Origin: Doris montereyensis
Taxonomy: Eukaryota; Mollusca; Gastropoda; Nudibranchia; Dorididae
Direction of reading: 5' to 3'
Assembly: GCA_037039925.1 (NCBI GenBank)
Contig: JAXRKP010000102.1
Location: 440,808-504,807, forward strand
Length of the DNA stretch: 64,000 bases
Positions 32,256 to 43,365 of this stretch are shown piece by piece. The position numbers and the translations under genes are program-made. A model generated the notes under the pieces. The model was not told the DNA's origin, made no database searches, and saw only the letters and a list, made by a program, of their open reading frames with translations. Each line of letters begins with the position of its first letter. Position 1 is the stretch's first letter.

Positions 32256-32500
32256 TATTGTCATATTTCGCCTTGTGATAGAAGATGATTTGCTTGTGTT
32301 GTTGGTAATTTTTCTTCCTGATATTGTGGTTGTTTGGTGTGCTTTTTCTTGTCTTTTTCTCTTTGCCCCTGTATTCAGCCACGTTGTCATGATTGTTTTA
32401 AGTATCCCAGAAGTACACGTAGTTCTCCTCTCTTTTCTTTTGTTTTTGATGTTGTTTTTCATATTGTATGAATATTATCTGTGCTTTTTTCTTAAAAGTG

Positions 32501-32790
32501 GCGTTGGTGGCCGAGTGGTTAGGCTGCCGGACTGGGGATCATGAGGTCTCGAGTTTGAATCCGAGCAAAGCCAGATCCGGCGTTGTGTTCCTTTGGGAGA
32601 AGAATTTTGCACGCCTTTTCCCCACTCTACCCAGATGCAAATGGGTACAAAGCACTAGCTTGGGTAAACACCTGCGTCAGACTAGCGTCCTGGCCAGGAG
32701 GTGATTGTCATCACCTGTTCCGCTTCATGCTATAGAAACAGGGATACGCTCCGGCTCTATAGGCCTGAAGGGCCTTGAAGGAACTTGACT
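32501..32790 (+). mobile_element. SINE A copy (best preserved)
   Basis: The head ggtggccgagtggttaggct (box A) and gagtttgaatccgag (box B) resemble tRNA-Leu/Ser. The body holds cagatgcaaatgggtacaa, agcactagcttgggta and gcgtcctggccaggaggtga. The end is ctccggctctataggcct-gaagggccttgaagg. Used here as the family reference. Confidence 0.8.
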
Positions 32791-32949
32791 TTTTACTTTT
32801 TTCTAAATATATATACATGTAGTTTGTTTTTTGTTGTTTTTTTTTTTTCAAACAAAATCAAGTTTCCATGTACCATTAATATTGCTATAATATATTACGA
32901 TGTACCGTAATAATATATGCATGTGCTTATGTGTCTGGATGTTGTATAG

Positions 32950-33042
32950 AGATACATGTATATATATATATATAATATAAATGTATGTACTGTAGATGGA
33001 TATGTCAGAGATCCTTATTAGTAATAGTAGATTGATAGATGG

Positions 33043-33086
<44 letters not shown>

Positions 33087-33212
33087 GCATACATACATAC
33101 ATACATTAATCACATACACACATACATACATACATACATACATACACACATACATACACACATACATTAATCACATACATACATACATACATACACACAT
33201 ACACACATTCAA
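32950..33212 (+). repeat. (AT)n and (CATA)n microsatellites
   Basis: atatat runs at 32958-32972 and 33043-33082 are followed by catacatacata to 33212 with a repeated attaatcacatacaca block. Confidence 0.9.
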
Positions 33213-33889
33213 CACAAGCTGTGCAATTGCAATGTATGTAAATTGCAATGAGACAAACACAATTTCAATTCTTTGCTTTAAGTGATACGCAATTGCTTAA
33301 TATTTCTTTCTCTAAGACTGTTATGACCCATAGAGCCAAGACTTTAGTCTGGTATCTGTATCGAAAAATGAAGCAGGGGATCTGTAACTCACCTGCTTTA
33401 AAGGATGCTAGTCTGTTGAAGGATTTTACCATATAATATACAACAAGTTTGTTAAGATACATTTTCTTTAAGTCTGTTTATTGCCCTTGTTAGCATGTGA
33501 GAAAATCTTTTTTCTCCCTTTTTACTACAATTCTCCTGTAAACTTTGGTTCCTGGCATATACTTGAGGAGAGGGGGAGGGGAGGAGAGTGAGTCGATGAA
33601 AAGATTTTCATTCATGGTCACTTGGTGCTTCTGGATAAATTATCCGTATGATGAGTATCTTTGTGATTTGTGTAACGTTTGTTCTGGGGTTTCTATAGAA
33701 TCATAATAACTACTTAAAATATTTGTATATATTATGATATATCCATCATTCTTCATTGCTCTTTTTTTCTTTTATGTTCTTTGAGTAACATTTTAAAAAT
33801 ACATGAATGTTTTTTTCTTTTATAAATTTTTTGATCCATTTAATTACTATCAGTGTCAGAAAACTGTTGTATTTGTCTTATGAATATTT
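33213..33889. other. Unassigned between microsatellites
   Basis: No coding signal recognised. Confidence 0.5.
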
Positions 33890-34526
<637 letters not shown>

Positions 34527-35008
34527 ATTTTTTTCTTTCTTTCTTTTTTGTCATTCTCTTTCCATTTGGGCAGTTTTCTTTTGTTGCTTTTATTTACTGT
34601 AAATCCAACAAGAAGAAGAAAACCCTAGATCCATGGACCTGAATATTGTCCACACTATGTCAACACACCATCGCCTGAAATCAAATAGTCGCATCTCATA
34701 AGTTTAGTTTTGTCTCAATTGCTCGTTTCTTCACTTTGACTCCATGCAAGGCCTTCTGTCTAGTCTATGTATGGGCCCTGTGCCACAGGTCCTTTAGATC
34801 CAGTCGAATTGTATAGTTTAGTTTGTTTTATCATGGTGTTTGATATTTGTTTTTTTATGTTTTGTTTTGGGATTTTTGTTGTTGTTCTTGGTCTTGTTTG
34901 GGTGGGTTGGGTTTGTGTTGTTATTTTTGTTTTGTTCAAACCATTTTGATAACGCTTTTTATCCAGATTTTCTTTTACAATTTGATTTTTGGTTTGGTTT
35001 TGTTGTCT

Positions 35009-35067
35009 CCCCCCCCCCCCCCCCCCCTGCGCCCCCTTGTTTTCTTAATATTACATATATGTATTTT

Positions 35068-35136
<69 letters not shown>
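35009..35136 (+). repeat. C-run and (TA)n microsatellite
   Basis: About 18 C residues at 35009-35027 and about 30 TA units at 35076-35135. Confidence 0.9.
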
Positions 35137-35137
<1 letters not shown>

Positions 35138-35579
35138 CTTTGTGAGTTCAAAATAAAAGTTCGAAACTGATGGGCATATCGTGATTTACTACTGACTCAG
35201 TGTCGGTGTTGTCAGTAACATCTTCAGTATTTTTTCTGGGGTTTTGTTTCTGGGTTGTTGTTTGTTTTGGGATAAAAAGACGGTCAACGATAGTGGTAAT
35301 GGTGGTGATGACGATCATCAATCGTTGTCATTGGCATCATCATCATCATCATCATCATTATACCGGGACATTTGAGTTTGACACGTGTCTGTTTTCCTTT
35401 TTCCCTGTCTGTTTCTTACCCTCCATCTCATACACAAACGCCACCACCCGCCCCACCCCTTCCTTTTGTTCCTTGTCTTCCGCACTGGGAACATCCCCCC
35501 CCACCCCACCACCTCTCCCTCATGCCCTGATTACACTCTCACTTTCTCTTTTTACCGATCATCATATATCCTCGTCAAT

Positions 35580-35765
35580 CTATTGGCTGGCTATTCCCCG
35601 CGCAGCGTCATCACTTCGCTCTGATTGGCTGAATGCAGACACGTTGACGTCATTGTTTTTCTTGGCTTCACTGGCTCCTCGAATGGCGAAGAGCCGCGTA
35701 ATGAACGGAAGGAAGATGTGATGGAATGACGTGTTGATGACCGCAACAATACAAAATATATAAAG
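35580..35765 (+). promoter_or_regulatory. Candidate promoter: two CCAAT, one CRE, TATA-like box
   Basis: ATTGG (inverted CCAAT) at 35582-35586 and 35624-35628, a perfect CRE TGACGTCA at 35645-35652, a half-CRE (tgacgtg) near 35726, and a TATA-like atatataaag at about 35756. The region is more GC-rich than its flanks. No exon was recognised downstream before repeats begin. Confidence 0.3.
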
Positions 35766-35769
35766 AGAG

Positions 35770-35812
<43 letters not shown>
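35770..35812 (+). repeat. (GA)n microsatellite
   Basis: Perfect run of about 40 bases just after the promoter-like cluster at 35580-35765. Confidence 0.9.
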
Positions 35813-35814
<2 letters not shown>

Positions 35815-36047
35815 CTGTTTTCCTTGTTTTAACCACAGACGTGAATATATTATGAAAAGTTTTAAATCTATGGTTTTGACAGACAGAATTTAACATGAAA
35901 TTCCATTGGAATAGGGCGAGCTTATACATAATGAAGCGAAAGACGGTTTTCTAAACATAGATTTATGAAAACCAAAGTCAAATTATTTCCTTTCTTCTTG
36001 TCTGCTTCACAGGGTATACAAAGTAACATGTAGGCCTACTGTACTGA

Positions 36048-36290
36048 AGGTAATGACACAAAGGTAATATGAAAGCCTCATAGGAACAAAGACGAGACAA
36101 ATACAAGGAATAGACAACAAAAAAAATCCTACTCGGTTGGTAACACGCTTTCTTTTCATGGCGAGGCGATGGGTGCCGACGCAAAGGTCGCGGGTTCGAT
36201 CCCCATGGTGGTCAGGATTTTTTCTGTCTATTACTTGTATTTGTCTCGTCGTTGTTCCTATGGGCTTCATATCATCTTGTGTCATTACCT
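36048..36290. mobile_element. SINE D foldback element: tRNA-like core between inverted arms
   Basis: The left arm (36048-36130) and right arm (36214-36290) are near-perfect reverse complements (aggtaatgacacaa ... aggaacaaagacgagaca versus tgtctcgtcgttgttcct ... ttgtgtcattacct). The 83-base core holds actcggttggtaacacgc (box-A-like) and gggttcgatcccc (box B). Other family D copies have only one arm. Confidence 0.7.
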
Positions 36291-36329
36291 CACTTCCGAT
36301 GCCCCTTGCCTCACTGTTTGTCGTAGACC

Positions 36330-37290
36330 TACTGTAGCAATGTAGTAATACATAGGCATACTGTAGCAGTAGTAATATGTTGTCATACTGTCCTACTGTA
36401 GCAGTAGTAATATGTAATACATAGGCCTACTGTAGTAGTAGTAATATGTAGGCCTACTGTAACAGTAGTAATATGTAGGCCTACTGTACTGTAGCAGTAG
36501 TAATAGATGTAGGGCCTGTCACTGTAGGTCTACTGACACTGCCAGTAGTAGTATGTAGGCCTGTTTGTCGTGAGATGTGTGTAGCAGTAGTAATATGTAG
36601 GCATACTGTAGCAGTAGTAATATGTAAGTAGTAATATGGTGACTGTAGCAGCAGTAATATGTAGGCATACTGTATAGTAGTAATATGTAGGCATACATAG
36701 CAGTAGTAGCAGTAGGCATATGTAGGGCCTAATGTAACAGTAGTAATATGTAGTAGTAGCAAAGTAGTAATATGTGTAACAGGTAATAGTGGCACTAAAG
36801 GGTGTAGCAGGCCACTAATATGTAGGCTCAGTAGTAATATGTGGCCTACTGTAACAGTGGTGGTATAGTAATATGTAGGTCTACATGCAGGTAGTATGGA
36901 CCTAAACAGCAGCAATATGTAGCCTACTGTAATAACAGTAATATGTAGGGCCTCAACAGTGGTAGTATGTAGACCTACTGTACAGTAAGTATGTAGGTCT
37001 AGTGGTAGGATGTAGGCCTACTGTAACAGCAGTAATATGTAGGTCTACTGTAACAGTGGTAGTATGTAGCATGGGTATTCCACTGTAACAGCAGTAGTAT
37101 GCAGGTCTGCTAGTAACAGTAGTATGTAGACCTACTGTAACAGCAGTAATATAGGTCTACTACTGGTAGCAGTAGTAATATGTAGGCCTACTGTGGTGGT
37201 AATAGTATGTAGGCACTAATACAGTGTAGTATGTAGGCCTAAGTAGTAGTATAGGATATAGCAGTAGTATTACTAAAATACAGTGTAGGC
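36330..37290 (+). repeat. Minisatellite, about 28-30 bp unit
   Basis: The unit is tgtaggcctactgtagcagt then agtaata, about 30 irregular copies. It begins right after the foldback SINE D. Confidence 0.85.
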
Positions 37291-37569
37291 CTATGGGATA
37301 AAATAAATACAACAGCATAACTAATGAAGACGATTATGAATCAGAAATGAAATATATTGAAAAGGTAAAATAGCGAAAAGTGCGATGGGTTGTTGCATCA
37401 TTGACTTCTTCGGAACCATTAGTTCCGTTCAGCATTGTGTAGTATTTAATTATTGTTTCTTCGTCTCCTCGTTGCTGAGAAGGGTGGGCCACCAAGAATG
37501 TCTCTGTCCTGTCTTGTTTTCATCTATTAGTTCTTTCATTTTCTCTGTCATTATTCCTCTTAATAGTTT

Positions 37570-38400
37570 ATTAGCTAATGAAGACACCAATGTTGGTGCT
37601 TTGACAGAGTGTAACTATGGCAGATGAAGACACCAAAGATGGTGTTTTGACAGAGTGTGACTCAATGGTTGATGAAGACACCAATGTTGGTGTTTTGATA
37701 GACTGTGACTCTATGGCTGATGAAGACACCAATGTTATGCTACTGACAGAGTGTAACTATGGCAGATGAAGACACCAATGTTGGTGTTTTGATAGATTGA
37801 CCTACTGATGAAGACACCAAAGATGGTGCTTTGACAGAGCGTGACTCTATGGTTGATGAAGACACCAATGTTGGTGTTTTGATAGACTGTGACTTATGGT
37901 TGATGAAGACACCAAAGATGGTGCTTTGACAGAGCAGTGACTATTGGGTGATGAAGACACGAATGTTGGTGTTTTGATAGACTGTGACTCTATGTATGAT
38001 GAAGACACCAATGTTGGTGTTTTGATAGACTGTGACTCTGGTGCGATGAAGACACCAATGTTGTTGTTATGGTGGATGAAGACACCAAAGATGGTGCTTT
38101 GACAGAGCGTGACTCTATGGTTGATGAAGACACCAATGTTGTGTTTTGATGAACGTGACTCTCTGGCTGATGAAGACACCAAAGATGGTGCTTTGACAGA
38201 GCGTGACTCTGGCTGATGAAGACATCAATGTTGGTGTTTTTGATGAGTGTACTTCAAGGCTGATGAAGACATCACTGTTGGTGTTTTGATAGAGTGTGAC
38301 TCTATGGTTGATGAAGACACCAATGTTGGTGTTTTGATAGAGTGACTCTATGGCTGATGCAGACACTAGCAATGTTGGTGGCTTTGACAGAGTAGTAGTA
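37570..38400 (+). repeat. Minisatellite, about 48 bp unit, about 16 copies
   Basis: The unit is gatgaagacaccaatgttgg then tgttttgatagagtgtgact then ctatggct. A second version has aaagatggtgctttgacaga; the two versions intermix. The segment caccaatgttggtg is nearly palindromic. Confidence 0.9.
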
Positions 38401-38683
38401 TATAGGTGTTTTTTAGAAAACAAATTGAAGATGTTAAACAACCAACGACAACGGGTCAACAATGTAGGCCTTGAAAACGTCATAAAATTGACTTTAAAAT
38501 AAATCACCTACGATTTTGCAATAACAACAGAGTGCAATGTTGTAATCTGGCTATTGTAGTCTTTTATCATTAGAGTACATGTACTGTCAACATATTAAGA
38601 AGAAGATTATTTTGATATAAAAGAAAAGAGATTTTCTGTTGTTCAATTGAACCACCGCAGTACGAGGTGTTCACTGTAAGAAA

Positions 38684-38861
38684 TGTAACGTTTCTTCAAG
38701 GCTGTTATGGCCTATAGAGCTGGAGCTCATCCAGATTTCAGAGTGTGAAGCGGAATCAGTGATAATAATCACATCCTGGCCAAGACGCTAGCCTGACGCA
38801 GGTTTCTATTTCCAACCTAGTGCTTGTACCCCATTTTTTTGCCCAAGGAGCAAAATGCGTT
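38684..38861 (-). mobile_element. SINE A copy, head missing
   Basis: Reverse complement of the family tail and body (ggcctatagagctggagc, cctggccaagacgctagc, tagtgcttgtacc). The tRNA-like head is absent. Confidence 0.65.
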
Positions 38862-38939
38862 CATGCTATCTCTCACTAAAACAATAGCGAAGCAAAGCAT
38901 TGTTATTCATGTTGGAATTCATACCCAATGAGACAAGAA

Positions 38940-40860
38940 TTTAGATGCAATAGTGTAACATTATACCAGCAATTTGTGAAAAATGTATGTGTGTTTCATG
39001 CTATCTATACCATTGATGTGCAGACACCATCTATAAATCTATATGTGCAGACATTATACTATGTGCAGACATTATACCAGCAATTTGTGCAGACATTATA
39101 CCAGCAATATGTGAAACATTCTACCATCTATATGTGCAGACATTATTTTGTATGTTCTACCATCTATATGTGACATTATGCCAGCGATGAAGATTCTACC
39201 ACCAGATGGTGCAGGCATTATACCAGCAAATGTGCAAACATTCTACCATCTAATGAGACATTATACCAGCAATGTGTGCAAACATTCTACCATCTATATG
39301 TGCAGACATTGATAGCAATGTGTGCAAACATTCTACCATCTATATGTGCTTATATCAGCAATTTGTGCAAACATTTACCATCTATATGTGCAGACATTAT
39401 ATCAGCAATTTGTGCAAACATTCTACCATCTATATGTGCAGACATTATGCAATTTGGAAAACATTCTACCATCTATATGTGCAGACATTATATCAGCAAT
39501 TTGTACAAACAACCATCTATATGTGCAGACATTATTGCAATAGTCCAAACATTCTACCATCTATATGTGCAGACACCAGCAATATATGTAAAAAGTATAC
39601 CAGCAACAGCAAACATATCTGTATGTGCAGACATTCTACCAGCAATATGTCCAGACATTCTACCATCTATATGTGCAGACATTCTACCAGCAATATGTAC
39701 AGACATTCTACTGCAAACAACATTCTACCAGCAATATTGCAAACAGCCTATATGTGCAGACATTATACCAATAATAATACAAACATTCTACCATCTATGA
39801 AACGTCTTTGCAGACATTGTGCAGACTTATGATTTTACATATATACAAACAGCATTATTGCAGACATTCTTGGCTATTGCAACATTCTACGAGCAATTTG
39901 TGCATTCTACATGTCTTTATGTGCAGACAGAAGATTATATGAAATATTCAAAAGCAATATGTTGCTCAAAACCTACTAGCACACGAAACTTTCTACCAGC
40001 AAGATATGTAGACATTCTACCAGCATTCTAGCCTAGATTATGCAGACATTCTATCAGCAATATATGCAGACATTCCACCAGCATAGGAGATATTCTACCA
40101 GCATATGTGCAAACATTCTACCAGCAATTTATGGAGCAATATGTGCAGAAACATTCTGCATTCTACCAGTAATATGATATCCAATGAGACAGACATTTAG
40201 ATGCAGAATATGCAACATTATACCAGCACAAAACATTCTACCAGCAATATGTGCAGCAGACATGTGCAAACATTCTACCATCAATATATGCAATATATGG
40301 AGACATTCTACAGACATTCTACCAGCAATATATGGAACATTCTACAGCAATATGTGCAGACATTATACCAGCATTGTGCAGACATTCTATAGTCAATATG
40401 TGCAGACATTATACCAGCATTGTGTGGAAACATTCTACCAGTCTATATGTGCAGACATTCTACCAGCAATATAAACATTCTTACCAGCACATGAAAAGAC
40501 ATTCTATCTAGCTATGTGCAGACATTATACCAGCAATATGTGCAGACATTCTACAGACATTCCCTCTACTAGGCAATATGTGCAGACATTCTACCAGCAA
40601 TATGTGAGACATTCTACCAGCAATATGTGCAGACATTATACCAGCAGACATTCTATATGTGCAGACAGACATTCTACCAGCAATATATGCAGACATTCTA
40701 CCACATATATATAGACATTCTATCAGCAATATATGCAGACATTCTACCAGCAATATATAACATTCCTACCTGAAAAATGACTATGGACCAGCAATATATG
40801 CAGACATCATTAGCAATATATGCAGACATTGCAATATATGCAGACATTCTACCAGCAAAT
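38940..40860 (+). repeat. Minisatellite, 23-24 bp unit, about 75 copies, with higher-order part
   Basis: The unit is agacattctaccagcaatat then gtgc. At 39.05-39.6 kb two variants (ccatctatatgtgcagac and cagcaatttgtgcaaac) alternate as a roughly 46 bp dimer; from 39.6 kb on, the simple unit dominates. Confidence 0.9.
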
Positions 40861-41140
40861 TAACGAATTATTCATAAAGATAAATTTACCAATGTTACCA
40901 TTTGATTACTACATGCATTTTTGTAATATGGATGAAAAATGGCAGAGGTGCAATGTGAAAAGCTGTTGATAATGTTGCAGTATAAAAGGTGACAGTGACG
41001 ATGCTGCTGTTGGTCCTAATGATGAAGAAGATGATGACGTTGGCCTTAAAGTCTGTCACGAGTACGATATAGTTATAAATCAGTGTGAGACTTTTGCTCT
41101 CTCTGGTGGGAATGCTCTCTTTTAGACGTATCACAGTTGA
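40861..41140. other. Unassigned spacer
   Basis: Single-copy-looking, between the 24 bp array and a SINE A. Confidence 0.5.
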
Positions 41141-41440
41141 AGTAAAAGTTCCTCCAAGGCCATTACGGCCTATAGAACCGAGCTTTCTCGGTTTCTATAG
41201 CATAAAGCGGAACATGTGGTAATAATCCCTTTCCTGGACAGGACACTAGTCTAGCGCAGGTTTTACTCCCTAAGCTAGTGTTTGTACCATTTCTGCACCT
41301 GGGTCGTTGGGAAAATGTGTGTTAAGTGTTTTGTTACCCCAAGGAACATAACGTCAGGCCTGACTTTTGCCAAGATTCGAACCCGGGACCTCATGATCCT
41401 GAAATCCGGCAGCCTAATCACTCGGCCACATACGCCACTT
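41141..41440 (-). mobile_element. SINE A copy, full length
   Basis: Begins with ggccattacggcctatagaa and ends with the head gattcgaacccgggacctca ... aatcactcggccacatacgc, so it is complete on the minus strand. Confidence 0.75.
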
Positions 41441-41580
41441 CGTATTAAAATGCGCCATGTTGGAAAGCGTGGCATAGCACGACTTGTGCGACAGGCAATC
41501 ATCCGTTGATACGACTAGTGTGACAATATCTTTGCACTTTTAATGACGGTGTCTGCAGTAAGTTTTTGAGTTTGAGTTTG

Positions 41581-42092
41581 ACTTGACTTACCCACATCCA
41601 TGTCCGGACTGCCCTGTAAAGATCGCACAGAGTATTGGTGTCCTGTAACAGGATTTTGTATTGTGATCTATGCCCGGACTGCCCTTAGCTAACAGTGCAC
41701 AGAGTTTTGGATCTATGCCCGGACTCTTTAACGTGCACAGAGTATTGTGACAGCCAGGACCGTCCCAAAATAGCTGATCGTGCACAGAGTATTGCGGATC
41801 TATGCCCGACTGCCCTGTGCACAGAGTAAACAGCCATGATATCTTTTGAATGTGACTGCTCCTGTACAGAGTCTTTAATCGTGATCTCTGCACAAACGAG
41901 ACCTCCTTTTATCGTCCATCTCCGATGGGAATAGGTGTCGATTTTTATCCTTCACTTCCACTTGGACCCAGGGGGTGGGGGGTAGATTTTCTCGAATAAA
42001 CTCGAGGCAATTGTTCAACCTTCGACTGGGGCTCGAACCCACTACTTTTTTGTTGAGAGGCTGACGCCTTGTTTCTGGATTACTGAGCCCCA
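41581..42092 (-). mobile_element. SINE B copy with internal tandem expansion
   Basis: The SINE B 3' end (41581-41600) and 5' head (ggggctcgaacccactactt at about 42030, ggattactgagcccc) flank a normal body. Between 41603 and 41880 the segment gcccggactgccctgt plus gtgcacagagtattg recurs four to six times in imperfect form. Confidence 0.65.
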
Positions 42093-42764
42093 CCCACCGC
42101 CCCCCCCCCTCACTAGTGTAACTGATATTTTGCACTTTGACGACGGTGTCTAAGGTAAACATGTAGTCGCTGTGTGTAGCGATACTCCAGTCTTGTGGCA
42201 CGACGACAACCATTGGTGCAAACCCCATGATGGCTAACAAGGTCACACCCCCCATCTCGTCACAGCATTGTACTCTTAGAAAAAGTACTTTATTCTACTT
42301 TCCTCACTCGGCTCAGGTGTGAATAAGTAGCCAGCTGTAGGAAGAGAAATATTTTTTTCAGAACGTTAGATCGAAGCGCCTGACAGACAGGATGCTGTAA
42401 TGTCTGCTCCCAGGGAGTTGAGAAGGACTTTGAGCTAAATTTTCTGCTGGTGCATAAATGATGTACGATTTGTGAGCCTGCATTTGTGCGGAGATACGGA
42501 TTATAAATCCATATTTAATACCCAGTGACGAAATCTCACACAATGGATGCGATGATCGGGGAGTTAGACTGACTGGCTACTCACCCCTAGCCCTGTCAGA
42601 GAGAAGACCAGTGCACAAACTTGGAATTGTAGACTTGTAACTTAAAAGAGTTATGGGAGATAAGACAAAATTTAAGAAAGAAAGAAGGAAAGCTCAACTA
42701 CCATCTACTTTCTCACTAGACTTTTATTTGTTTCCCTTTTTCATTGGCTTTTTATATTTTTTAT
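42093..42764. other. Unassigned
   Basis: No recognised gene; a G-run lies in the SINE B flank at about 42105. Confidence 0.5.
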
Positions 42765-43365
42765 CAAGCATGATATTATTTCTAAAAAAGCATGATTTTA
42801 TTTTTATTAAGCATGATTTTTTTTATTAAGCATGATTTTATTTTGATCAAGCATGATATTATTTTTTTTATTAAGCATGATTTTATTTTTAATTAGGCAT
42901 GATTTTATCTTTGTTAAGCATGATTTGATTGTATCAAATATGATTGTATTTTTTATTAAACAAGATTTTATTTTTTATAAAACATGATTTTATTTTTATT
43001 AAGGATGATTTTATTTTTTTTATTAAGCATGATTTTATTTTTTGTTAAATGAGATTTTATTTTTTATCAAACATGATTGTATTTGTTATTAAGCATGTTT
43101 TGTTTTATTGAACATGATTTTATTTTTATCAGGCATGATTTTCTTTCTAAAAGCATGATTTTATTCATATTAAGCTTGATTTGATTTTTTATTTATATAA
43201 GCATGATTTTATTTATATTATTTTATTTATAGTAAGCATGATTTTATTTCTATGATTTTATTTCTATAAGCATGATTTTATTTATAGTAAGCATGATTTT
43301 ATTTCTATAAGCTTGATTTTATTTCTATAAGCATGATTTTATGTTTTTTATTAAGCAAGACTTTC
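42765..43365 (+). repeat. AT-rich minisatellite (aagcatgattttattttt), left part
   Basis: About 30 copies of an 18-22 bp unit. The same repeat resumes at 46378 on the other side of the LINE. Confidence 0.85.

Noticed and set aside
32501..32575. tRNA-Leu or tRNA-Ser gene
   Set aside because: The cloverleaf is not closed at the 3' side and the sequence continues into a repeated SINE body.
36131..36213. Functional tRNA gene in the foldback core
   Set aside because: Boxes A and B are present, but no acceptor or anticodon stem pairs properly, and related copies show it is a SINE head.
37570..38400. CRISPR-like direct repeats (also 48.66, 60.56 and 63.2 kb)
   Set aside because: Units are contiguous without unique spacers, and the sequence is eukaryotic.
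39272..39832. 186-codon frame with repeated QTFYHLYVQT-like peptides
   Set aside because: Translation of the 24 bp array; unit length is a multiple of three, so long frames are expected by chance.
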